From Negativicutes bacterium (GTDB lineage Bacteria > Bacillota > Negativicutes > JAGOZY01): DNA of 7,478 bases. A program made the position numbers and the translations under genes. Location of the stretch: NCBI GenBank assembly GCA_018058445.1, contig JAGOZY010000046.1, positions 1-7,478 on the forward strand. The letters run 5' to 3'. This document shows, piece by piece, positions 1-4,935 of the stretch; position 1 is the stretch's first letter, and the number at the start of each line of letters is the position of its first letter. A model generated the notes under the pieces. That model was not told the DNA's origin and ran no database searches. It saw nothing but the letters and a program-made list of their open reading frames with translations.

Positions 1-337
1 TGTCCACGTTACGGCGCATTGCGTGAATTGTGTGAGCAGTTCCGATTGCAAAACCGTCGCCGTCGCCGCCTGCTGCAATAACTTTCATGTTTTTATTCGC
101 CAGTTTAATTCCTTGAGCAATAGGTAGTGCCCGACCATGTAAGCTATGGAATCCATAGGCATATAAATAACTGTAAATACGGCTTGAGCAACCAATTCCA
201 CCGACAACCATTGCTTCGTGAGGCTCAGTACCGCTATTTGCTAATGCATTTTGAATCGCATTCAATGCTGCGAAGTGACCACAACCAGGACACCAGTTTG
301 GTTTGGTTCCGTTTTGATAATCTTTCAATACTGCCAT
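1..337 (-). CDS. korB: 2-oxoacid:ferredoxin oxidoreductase, beta subunit (partial, N-terminal 112 residues)
   Basis: This is the TPP-binding subunit of a 2-oxoacid:ferredoxin oxidoreductase, which oxidatively decarboxylates a 2-oxoacid to an acyl-CoA and reduces ferredoxin in the cytoplasm. Translating back from the ATG at 337 gives WCPGCGH at residues 15-21 and GIGCSS at 47-52. In this family C16, C19 and C50 are three of the four ligands of the single [4Fe-4S] cluster; the fourth would lie beyond the window. HGRALPIAQGIKLAN at 67-81 and GGDGDGFAIG at 90-99 form the TPP/Mg-binding segment. The start is fixed by GGGAGGT seven bases upstream. The gene begins one base after the korA stop, so the two are co-transcribed and probably translationally coupled. 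It continues past the left edge; the usual family length is about 280-300 residues. The substrate (pyruvate, 2-oxoglutarate or a branched-chain 2-oxoacid) cannot be decided here, so the symbol is generic. Confidence 0.93.
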   Translation of the reverse strand, partial: MAVLKDYQNGTKPNWCPGCGHFAALNAIQNALANSGTEPHEAMVVGGIGCSSRIYSYLYAYGFHSLHGRALPIAQGIKLANKNMKVIAAGGDGDGFAIGTAHTIHAMRRNVD

Positions 338-338
338 C

Positions 339-2087
339 TTATTTACCTCCCTTGATTTGATTGTAAGCAGTGCTGGTTTTCATTACGCCACCGTCGTATT
401 GCAGTACTGATTCGATTTTATTGTCTTTATCCATGTTGTTCATTCTCATCAGACTTGCTAATTGACCTTGTTGATTGTGCTCAACAACGACAACTCGTTT
501 CGCCTTAGCCATTTCAGCTAAGAGCAGATCAACAGGCATTGGATTGATCAAGCGCACCATTGCGGTATTGGTTTTGATTCCGTCTTTATTGAGTCGTTCT
601 GCAGCTTCTTCAACAACGCCACGAGTTCCACCCATTCCTAAGATCAGAACTTCTGCATCCCCATGAGGGGCATTTACCATCAATGGATTTTTGAATGTAT
701 TGACAACTCCCGATAATTTTCGGAGTCGTTTATCCATCATTTTTGTACGAGCAACTGGCTCTTCGTAAGGTTTACCTGTTTCGTCATGTTCAAGACCTGT
801 CGTACCGTGGATACCGTTTTTCATGCCTGGGAATACTCGGGGTGAGATTCCGTCTTCGGTATGAAGGTAACGCTTGTAGTAGTCCGGGTTCAGAAGCTCT
901 GGCAGATCGCCTTCACGTTGAATTTTTCCACGACGGATTTCAATCTTGCTCAGATCGAAAGGCTCGACAGTTTGCTCGCCAAGGCCCATCTGTTGGTCAG
1001 AAAGCACCATGACGGGTACTTGGAATTCTTCAGCCAAGTTGAATGCTTCTGCTGCATCATAGAACAGATCTTCAATCGAAGTTGGAGCCATAACAATTTT
1101 CACTGCATCTCCGTGACTTCCGAAGCAAGAGATATAAAGGTCGGATTGCTCATGTTTACTAGCCAGACCTGTCGAAGGACCGCCCCGTTGAACATCAACA
1201 ACAACCATTGGAATTTCAGCCATTACTGCCAGTCCGAGTGCTTCCGACATCAGAGCAACACCAGGTCCGCAAGTCGCGGTCATTGCACGCACACCTGCGT
1301 AGTTGGCGCCCATTGCCATGATGCAAGCGGAAAGCTCATCTTCGGTTTGTACTGCATCGCCACCAATTTCTGGCAAATGGTTGATCAAGAACTGCATCAC
1401 TTCAGTCGAAGGAGTGATTGGGTAACCAGAGTAGAAGCGGCAGCCACCAGCAACAGATCCAAATCCGAAAGCATCATTACCACTGATCAGCATACGTGGT
1501 TTACCGTCTGCTTTTTCTAAGTGGAATACTTCGATATCCGCTCCGCCAGCAGATTGCATAGCTTCGTAGCCATCCATCAATGCTTTTTGGTTCGCAACGA
1601 CGATTTTCTCACCTTTTTTCCCATATTGATCTTCGATCATTGGGAAAATGCTTTTCGGATCGAGGCCAAGAAGCGCACAAGAAATTCCGACGCAAACCAT
1701 GTTTCGCATCAAAATAGTTCCATTATTTTTAGCAATGTCTGCGATTGGCAATGAAACCAGCTTCACTGTACTTCCTTCTGGAAGCTTAGGACTGAAACTA
1801 GAGTCAGCAATCAACCAACCATTTGCGTCCATGTCTTTGATATTCAGATCGATAGCTTCCTGATCAAAAGCGAGCATTAAGTTCGTAAAGTCAGAAATTG
1901 CTCCTACTGGAGTCGTACTAATACGTAAACGGTTATTAGTTGCTCCCCCTTTAATACGGGATGAAAAACTACGGATACCATATAGGAAATATCCTGCATG
2001 GGTTAGAGTTTTTGCCAGAATCTGACCCGCACTCTCAATCCCTTCTCCCTGTTGTCCACCGATTTTCCAGGTTAGTTGGTTTACCAT
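339..2087 (-). CDS. korA: 2-oxoacid:ferredoxin oxidoreductase, fused gamma-alpha subunit
   Basis: This 582-residue subunit pairs with KorB. The N-terminal part (about residues 1-180) is the gamma, CoA-binding-type domain, with the glycine-rich motif IGGQQGEGI at 9-17. The alpha part follows: GYPITPSTE at 221-229, the YPITP signature of the 2-oxoacid-binding domain; QTEDE at 247-251; CGPG at 273-276; and QRGGPSTGL at 300-308. A C-terminal transketolase-like domain II completes it at about 470-560. The length and domain order match two-subunit enzymes in which gamma and alpha are fused and no separate ferredoxin-like delta subunit is needed. I chose the ATG at 2087 because AAGGAGGAG lies six bases upstream. 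An in-frame TTG at 2132 would add 15 residues (including PEPRRKKEE) but has no comparable site. The segment after GPSTGL reads ASKHEQSDL rather than the usual PTKTEQ-DL. Substrate identity remains open. Confidence 0.93.
   Translation of the reverse strand: MVNQLTWKIGGQQGEGIESAGQILAKTLTHAGYFLYGIRSFSSRIKGGATNNRLRISTTPVGAISDFTNLMLAFDQEAIDLNIKDMDANGWLIADSSFSPKLPEGSTVKLVSLPIADIAKNNGTILMRNMVCVGISCALLGLDPKSIFPMIEDQYGKKGEKIVVANQKALMDGYEAMQSAGGADIEVFHLEKADGKPRMLISGNDAFGFGSVAGGCRFYSGYPITPSTEVMQFLINHLPEIGGDAVQTEDELSACIMAMGANYAGVRAMTATCGPGVALMSEALGLAVMAEIPMVVVDVQRGGPSTGLASKHEQSDLYISCFGSHGDAVKIVMAPTSIEDLFYDAAEAFNLAEEFQVPVMVLSDQQMGLGEQTVEPFDLSKIEIRRGKIQREGDLPELLNPDYYKRYLHTEDGISPRVFPGMKNGIHGTTGLEHDETGKPYEEPVARTKMMDKRLRKLSGVVNTFKNPLMVNAPHGDAEVLILGMGGTRGVVEEAAERLNKDGIKTNTAMVRLINPMPVDLLLAEMAKAKRVVVVEHNQQGQLASLMRMNNMDKDNKIESVLQYDGGVMKTSTAYNQIKGGK
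345..351 (-). promoter_or_regulatory. korB ribosome binding site embedded in the korA 3' end
   Basis: GGGAGGT on the minus strand lies seven bases before the korB ATG. The same bases encode the two glycines in the last codons of korA (Lys-Gly-Gly-Lys-stop). Ribosomes finishing korA therefore pass directly over the korB initiation site, an arrangement typical of translational coupling between subunits needed in equal amounts. Confidence 0.85.
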
Positions 2088-2093
2088 TGTGAA

Positions 2094-2102
2094 CTCCTCC
2101 TT
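2094..2102 (-). promoter_or_regulatory. korA ribosome binding site deciding the start
   Basis: AAGGAGGAG on the minus strand lies six bases before the ATG at 2087. It favours that start over the longer in-frame TTG at 2132. Confidence 0.85.
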
Positions 2103-2141
2103 CTTCCTTCTGGGCTCAGGGCCCTCATACAAATAAAGGAA

Positions 2142-2157
2142 AGCAAGTTTCCTTGCT
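2142..2157 (-). other. Small hairpin between gloA and korA, possible weak or leaky terminator
   Basis: On the minus strand AGCAAG-GAAA-CTTGCT forms a perfect 6-bp stem closed by a GNRA-type GAAA tetraloop, 43 bases after the gloA stop. The bases that follow (TTCCTTTATTT) are T-rich but not a clean T run. It could be a weak terminator, an mRNA stabiliser or a processing site. I saw no good -35/-10 pair between gloA and korA, so korAB transcription may partly come through from gloA. Confidence 0.35.
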
Positions 2158-2200
2158 GAACAAACAAATAAATTAACTAAATCTCAAACTACTTCAGTTT

Positions 2201-2572
2201 TTAGGAACGAGTTGGAACCACTTCCAACCAATATCCATCTGGATCATTGATAAAATAGATGCCCATTTTCGGATTTTCATAACAAATACAGCCCATCTCA
2301 GTATGTTTTTTATGGGCTGCTTCGTAATCATCCACTCGAAAAGCCAAGTGAAATTCGTTATCTCCCAAATTATATGGACGATCCCATTCCTTGAGCCAAG
2401 TGAGTTCCAGTTGATGAGGCGTATCCCCATCGCTTAGATACACAATGATAAAGCTTCCGTCTTCCGGTGCAATTCGTCGGACTTCTTCAAGTCCTAGTGC
2501 TTCTTTATAGAACGTTAAACTTTTCTCAAGATCCCGCACATTGTAATTGTTATGAATCATTTTAAACTTCAT
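2201..2572 (-). CDS. gloA: VOC-family glyoxalase I-like protein (lactoylglutathione lyase family)
   Basis: This 123-residue cytoplasmic protein belongs to the vicinal-oxygen-chelate superfamily. The closest family in memory is the short Bacillota form of glyoxalase I, which isomerises the hemithioacetal of methylglyoxal and a thiol. Two beta-alpha-beta-beta-beta modules are visible. The four expected metal ligands are present at the expected spacing: H7 (in IHNNYNV), E56 (LELTWL), H75 (EFHLAF) and E117 (YWLEVVP). The block NDPDGYWLE at 109-117 is the family hallmark. The ATG at 2572 is preferred: AGGGGGGA lies just upstream and the fold begins with MKFKMIHNN. An in-frame upstream codon would add 18 non-conserved residues. 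It is upstream of and co-oriented with korAB (113-bp gap) and divergent from ppiB. Many such bacteria lack glutathione, so the thiol co-substrate is uncertain. Confidence 0.9.
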   Translation of the reverse strand: MKFKMIHNNYNVRDLEKSLTFYKEALGLEEVRRIAPEDGSFIIVYLSDGDTPHQLELTWLKEWDRPYNLGDNEFHLAFRVDDYEAAHKKHTEMGCICYENPKMGIYFINDPDGYWLEVVPTRS

Positions 2573-2610
2573 GTCTTCCCCCCTCTTACTACTTAATAAG
2601 ACAATCTGAT

Positions 2611-2620
2611 TTTGATCAAA
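2611..2620. promoter_or_regulatory. 10-bp palindrome TTTGATCAAA upstream of gloA
   Basis: TTTGATCAAA is perfectly self-complementary and lies 39-48 bases upstream of the gloA ATG. It resembles a compact dimer-binding operator or a small leader element. It lacks the four-base spacer of an FNR box (TTGAT-N4-ATCAA), so I do not assign a regulator. A perfect 10-bp palindrome can occur by chance in AT-rich DNA. Confidence 0.2.
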
Positions 2621-2622
2621 TA

Positions 2623-2742
2623 TCACAATCCGTATCCGAACTTCAGCATTTTCTTTTCTATCGAATCACCGCCAACGCTAGATTTATCAACGAAAATTCG
2701 TAGTTGAATCATTTCTTGCGAATTTTCGGACATTTGCACCAT
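2623..2742 (-). other. 39-codon reading frame in the gloA leader with a GH32-like motif (relic or small ORF)
   Basis: A minus-strand frame opens with ATG at 2742 and ends with TGA at 2623-2625. GAGGGG lies 12 bases upstream, a rather long spacing. Residues 14-23 read LRIFVDKSSV. From memory this matches the conserved segment of the C-terminal beta-sandwich of glycoside hydrolase family 32 (sucrose-6-phosphate hydrolases and fructanases), where it is normally followed by E-V-F and a short acidic/glycine turn. That continuation is absent here; the frame goes on with GGDSIEKKMLKFGYGL and stops. The frame is also open upstream of the ATG for five codons beyond GAGGGG, back to a TGA. It may be a decayed gene remnant, a small protein, or coincidence. 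It overlaps the inverted repeat at 2691-2728. Confidence 0.2.
2691..2728. repeat. 10-bp perfect inverted repeat with 18-base loop
   Basis: CGAAAATTCG at 2691-2700 is the exact reverse complement of CGAATTTTCG at 2719-2728. If transcribed on the minus strand from a promoter near 2765, it would form a stem-loop in the gloA leader. It has no following T run, so it is not a terminator. Each arm is itself partly self-complementary (CGAA-AA-TTCG), so two small hairpins could compete with the long one. Confidence 0.45.
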
Positions 2743-2761
2743 TAATTCGTCTTGCCCCTCT

Positions 2762-2770
2762 ATTGTAACA
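2762..2770 (-). promoter_or_regulatory. Candidate extended -10 promoter for gloA
   Basis: The minus strand reads TGT-TACAAT, an extended -10 element (TGn plus a 5/6 match to TATAAT), with no recognisable -35 at 16-18 bases. Transcription would start near 2755 and give a leader of about 180 bases before gloA. That leader would carry the inverted repeat at 2691-2728. No better promoter was seen closer to gloA. Confidence 0.3.
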
Positions 2771-2794
2771 TGTCATTGAAAAAAAATCCTTCCC

Positions 2795-2830
2795 TTTTCA
2801 AAGAAATACAAAGAAATTTTAACTTGAAAA
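2795..2830. repeat. Nested direct and inverted repeats between the divergent promoters
   Basis: CAAAGAAAT occurs at 2799-2807 and again at 2809-2817, an exact 9-bp direct repeat with a 10-bp period, about one helical turn. TTTTCAA at 2795-2801 and TTGAAAA at 2824-2830 form a 7-bp inverted repeat around it. The block lies between the gloA and ppiB -10 candidates, where an operator or an A/T-rich upstream promoter element would be placed. No regulator can be named. Confidence 0.3.
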
Positions 2831-2852
2831 AATGGGCTTAATGCGAGACCAA

Positions 2853-2861
2853 TGGTATAAT
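2853..2861 (+). promoter_or_regulatory. ppiB: Extended -10 promoter for ppiB
   Basis: TGG-TATAAT is a perfect extended -10 element for the housekeeping sigma factor. The -35 position 17 bases upstream (TGGGCT) is poor, and a TTGAAA at 2824-2829 is too far away (26-base spacing). Extended -10 promoters tolerate a weak -35. The predicted start near 2868 gives a leader of about 30 bases, with GAGGAGG at 2881-2887 ahead of the ATG. Confidence 0.65.
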
Positions 2862-2897
2862 GAGAGATAGATAAAGAACTGAGGAGGCAATTATTGC

Positions 2898-3329
2898 ATG
2901 AAAAAAGTAATTATGGAGACTGAAAAAGGAACACTCACGATCGAAATGTTCGACAAAGAAGCTCCTGGTACAGTCGGGAATTTCACAAAATTAATCGAAG
3001 AAGGTTTTTATGATGGACTGGCTTTTCATCGAGTCATTCCTGGATTTGTCGCTCAAGGCGGCGACCCTGCGGGAAATGGAACTGGCGGACCTGGCTACAC
3101 CATTCCTTGCGAAACAAAAGGAAATCCAAAAAAACATCTTCGTGGCTCCCTCTCTATGGCTCACCGGGGCCCAAACACTGGTGGTAGCCAATTCTTCATC
3201 GTTCTTGAGCCACAACCTCATTTAGATGGCGTACACACTGTCTTTGGCCAAGTCATTGAAGGACTTGATATCATCAATGATATCCGCCCAAATGACAAAA
3301 TGATTAAACTCACTGTAGTTGAAGACTAA
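2898..3329 (+). CDS. ppiB: Peptidyl-prolyl cis-trans isomerase, cyclophilin type
   Basis: This 143-residue single-domain cyclophilin catalyses cis-trans isomerisation of peptide bonds before proline and assists folding. It has no signal peptide or membrane segment, so it is cytoplasmic. The whole protein is the cyclophilin fold, the size of the compact PpiB of Bacillus. [15 protein letters not shown] at 43-57 carries the catalytic arginine (R45, equivalent to human CypA R55) with F50 and Q53. GSQFFI at 96-101 supplies F100, and [12 protein letters not shown] at 108-119 supplies H113. Position 108 is histidine where human CypA has W121, as is usual in short prokaryotic cyclophilins and consistent with weak cyclosporin binding. 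GAGGAGG ten bases upstream supports the start. It is transcribed from the extended -10 at 2853-2861. No terminator follows, so it probably forms an operon with the HAD gene 80 bp downstream. Confidence 0.96.
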   Translation: MKKVIMETEKGTLTIEMFDKEAPGTVGNFTKLIEEGFYDGLAFHRVIPGFVAQGGDPAGNGTGGPGYTIPCETKGNPKKHLRGSLSMAHRGPNTGGSQFFIVLEPQPHLDGVHTVFGQVIEGLDIINDIRPNDKMIKLTVVED

Positions 3330-3362
3330 TCTTAAAATCGATTACAGCGAGGATCGGAAAGC

Positions 3363-3394
3363 AAGGATAATTACCAGTTAGGTGGTTGATCCTT
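3363..3394 (+). other. Hairpin in the ppiB-HAD intergenic gap, next to the HAD ribosome binding site
   Basis: AAGGAT (3363-3368) pairs with ATCCTT (3389-3394), and inside it ACCA (3373-3376) pairs with TGGT (3383-3386). This gives ten base pairs in two helices, with a 4x2 internal loop and a six-base terminal loop. The structure ends five bases before AGGAGG at 3400-3405. There is no T run, so termination is unlikely. It could affect translation of the HAD gene or mRNA processing. Confidence 0.3.
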
Positions 3395-3409
3395 CAAATA
3401 GGAGGCTTT

Positions 3410-4267
3410 ATGGCTGAATTAGCGTTCCCTATCGCAGTACTTGACCTAGATGGAACTCTACTCACTACACAAAAAACGATTAGCCAAGAAAATCAAAAAG
3501 CTTTAAAGTCTTTTCAAAATAAGGGCGGACAAATTATTCTCGCAAGCGGTCGCCATCCGATCTCCGTCGCCTGGCATGCTCGCTTGCTTGGGCTCACAGG
3601 CTGGCATATCGCATTTGACGGAGCGGTTCTCGTTCATCTCCCAGCTCTTGATGTTCCATGGGAGTTTGAGTACATCCGCTCTTTAGATACGGAAAGTACC
3701 AAGGAAATGATTGATTTTCTAGTCACTTATCCAGATGCTCAATGTCTGGCTTTTCACGAAGAAAAGCTCTATATGCAACCAGGCGAACGATCTAGCTTTA
3801 TCGATCAGCGATTCCCTATTTTGGAAGGACAACCGGATGTAACTCCCAGCGATTGGGACGGCGGGATTCCAATTTACAGTGGAATCGATTGGAAAGAAAA
3901 AGCCCTGATGCATCCGCTTCATAAAATCACAGTTTTTGCTCAAGAAAGCTTGAAAGAAATCTGCGAAAAGCTAAGCATGCAAAATGTCGGTAAAATCTCT
4001 TCCTCAGATGCCAAGTCGGTCGAAATTTCGCCGATCGGTATCAGTAAAGGGAACACCCTGATGCATCTGGCTGACCGCCTCGGTTTTACTGCTGACCAAA
4101 CGATTGCTTTTGGTGATTATTATAATGATACCGCCTTATTAACGGCAGCCGGAATGGGAATTGCTATGGGCAATGCACCGGAAGAAATTCAGCGCATCGC
4201 CTATCAAGTTACCGAGAGCAATAACGAGGATGGAGTTGCTAAAGGACTGAAGCGTTGGGCCTATTAA
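3410..4267 (+). CDS. Cof-type HAD-IIB family phosphatase
   Basis: This is a 285-residue cytoplasmic haloacid-dehalogenase superfamily hydrolase of the Cof/YidA subfamily, which usually dephosphorylates sugar phosphates or related small metabolites. All four HAD motifs are present: motif I DLDGTL with nucleophile D12 and acid/base D14; motif II LASGRH with S46; motif III lysine K213 in ISKGNTL; and motif IV GDYYND with D236 and D240. The segment GMGIAMGNAPEEI near 248-260 is typical of Cof proteins. Residues of about 85-190 form the C2B cap that sets substrate choice, so the substrate cannot be predicted. The ATG at 3410 has AGGAGG four bases upstream (short but strong). An in-frame TTG at 3386 would add eight residues and would place the ribosome binding site inside the gene. 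It is likely co-transcribed with ppiB and ends at the shared terminator. Confidence 0.93.
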   Translation: MAELAFPIAVLDLDGTLLTTQKTISQENQKALKSFQNKGGQIILASGRHPISVAWHARLLGLTGWHIAFDGAVLVHLPALDVPWEFEYIRSLDTESTKEMIDFLVTYPDAQCLAFHEEKLYMQPGERSSFIDQRFPILEGQPDVTPSDWDGGIPIYSGIDWKEKALMHPLHKITVFAQESLKEICEKLSMQNVGKISSSDAKSVEISPIGISKGNTLMHLADRLGFTADQTIAFGDYYNDTALLTAAGMGIAMGNAPEEIQRIAYQVTESNNEDGVAKGLKRWAY

Positions 4268-4275
4268 AGAGAAAG

Positions 4276-4307
4276 AAAAAGCCCCCGATGATCGGGGGCT
4301 TTTTTTT
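4276..4307. terminator. Bidirectional Rho-independent terminator
   Basis: GCCCCCGA (4281-4288), loop TGA, and TCGGGGGC (4292-4299) form an 8-bp GC-rich stem. It is flanked by AAAAA on the left and eight Ts (4300-4307) on the right. On the plus strand it terminates the HAD gene, whose stop is at 4265-4267. On the minus strand the flanking A run reads as Ts, so it also terminates the converging pepT-frnE-like unit. The TGA stop of that unit begins at the last base of the T run, so the two transcription units are packed tightly against each other. Confidence 0.95.
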
Positions 4308-4912
4308 CATTTAGGGATTTGGCGAAATTTTTCCGCATACTCAGCAAAAGTCATTGTTGTCGTTGCAGCTAAGACTTTTTTACCATCTAAGACCAACGTA
4401 GGCACGACTTCCACCTCTGCCATCAATGATTCTTTTTCATTCTGACGAAGTCGTTCTAGATAAGTCCCCTCGTTCCAAGCTTTTTTCAATTTTTCGCCAT
4501 CTAGGCCGACAGCTTCCGCAAGAGCAAGTATCACTTCTTCATTGCCGATATCAAGCCCAGAACCAAAGTAGGCGTTAAACACGGCCGGCATAAATGCGGC
4601 CTCTTTTCCATGATCGCGAGCAAATTCCATCGCCAGCAATGCTTTTTTCGTATTTGGAACCCAGCGATCATCAATGACAGGCAAGTTTATTTTTTCGGCC
4701 AGCTCTCGGAGCTTCTTTACCCGCTCCACGGGATCTTTCACGTGGGGCAAAGCAACTTCCAAAGGTTGCCCTTCGACTGGCAGATCCGGATGAATTTCAA
4801 TCGGGTGCCACTCAATGACTCGTGGAATTTCCTGCTGCATTAAATGAGCATAATTCGTTCCTAAATAACAATAGGGACAGAGAAAATCAAAATAACCAAT
4901 GATTTTTTTCAT
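4307..4912 (-). CDS. DsbA family thioredoxin-fold oxidoreductase, FrnE / 2-hydroxychromene-2-carboxylate isomerase-like
   Basis: This 201-residue protein has a thioredoxin fold with a helical insertion. The redox motif CPYC (C12-C15) follows the first strand (KKIIGYFDF). A cis-proline is expected at P171 in VVPTLVLDG, and the segment PNTKKALLAMEFA (86-98) is typical of the FrnE/HCCA-isomerase subgroup. There is no signal peptide, so it acts in the cytoplasm, unlike classical periplasmic DsbA. Likely roles are thiol-disulfide exchange or polyketide/aromatic isomerisation; the CxxC pair favours the redox role. I chose the ATG at 4912, with AAGGAG nine bases upstream, over an in-frame upstream codon that would add nine residues and overlap pepT. 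It starts 23 bases after the pepT stop and is probably the second gene of that operon. It ends in the shared terminator. Confidence 0.88.
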   Translation of the reverse strand: MKKIIGYFDFLCPYCYLGTNYAHLMQQEIPRVIEWHPIEIHPDLPVEGQPLEVALPHVKDPVERVKKLRELAEKINLPVIDDRWVPNTKKALLAMEFARDHGKEAAFMPAVFNAYFGSGLDIGNEEVILALAEAVGLDGEKLKKAWNEGTYLERLRQNEKESLMAEVEVVPTLVLDGKKVLAATTTMTFAEYAEKFRQIPK

Positions 4913-4935
4913 ACTAAAGCACTCCTTTTTGCCAG

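Noticed and set aside
127..360. A 77-codon plus-strand frame opposite korB
   Set aside because: It is a shadow of the conserved TPP-binding subunit, whose WCPGCGH and GGDGDGFAIG motifs fix the real frame.
861..1520. A 219-codon plus-strand open frame opposite korA
   Set aside because: It is antisense to a fully conserved gene, has no recognisable domain and no ribosome binding site of note, and is explained by the codon use of korA.
2111..2123. GC-rich GGGC-CCTGA-GCCC stem (minus strand) just before korA
   Set aside because: The stem is only four base pairs with no T run, and it lies in the purine-rich leader of korA. It is too short to call a terminator or operator.
2194..2430. A 78-codon minus-strand frame overlapping gloA
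   Set aside because: It is an alternative frame of gloA; the metal ligands and the NDPDGYWLE block are only in the gloA frame.
2824..2861. TTGAAA at 2824-2829 as the -35 of the ppiB promoter
   Set aside because: The spacing to TATAAT is 26 bases, well outside the 16-18 range. The TGG extension explains the promoter without a -35.
2573..2897. T-box or known riboswitch in the divergent intergenic region
   Set aside because: No T-box signature, no conserved riboswitch core that I recognise, and no terminator/antiterminator pair with a T run on either strand.
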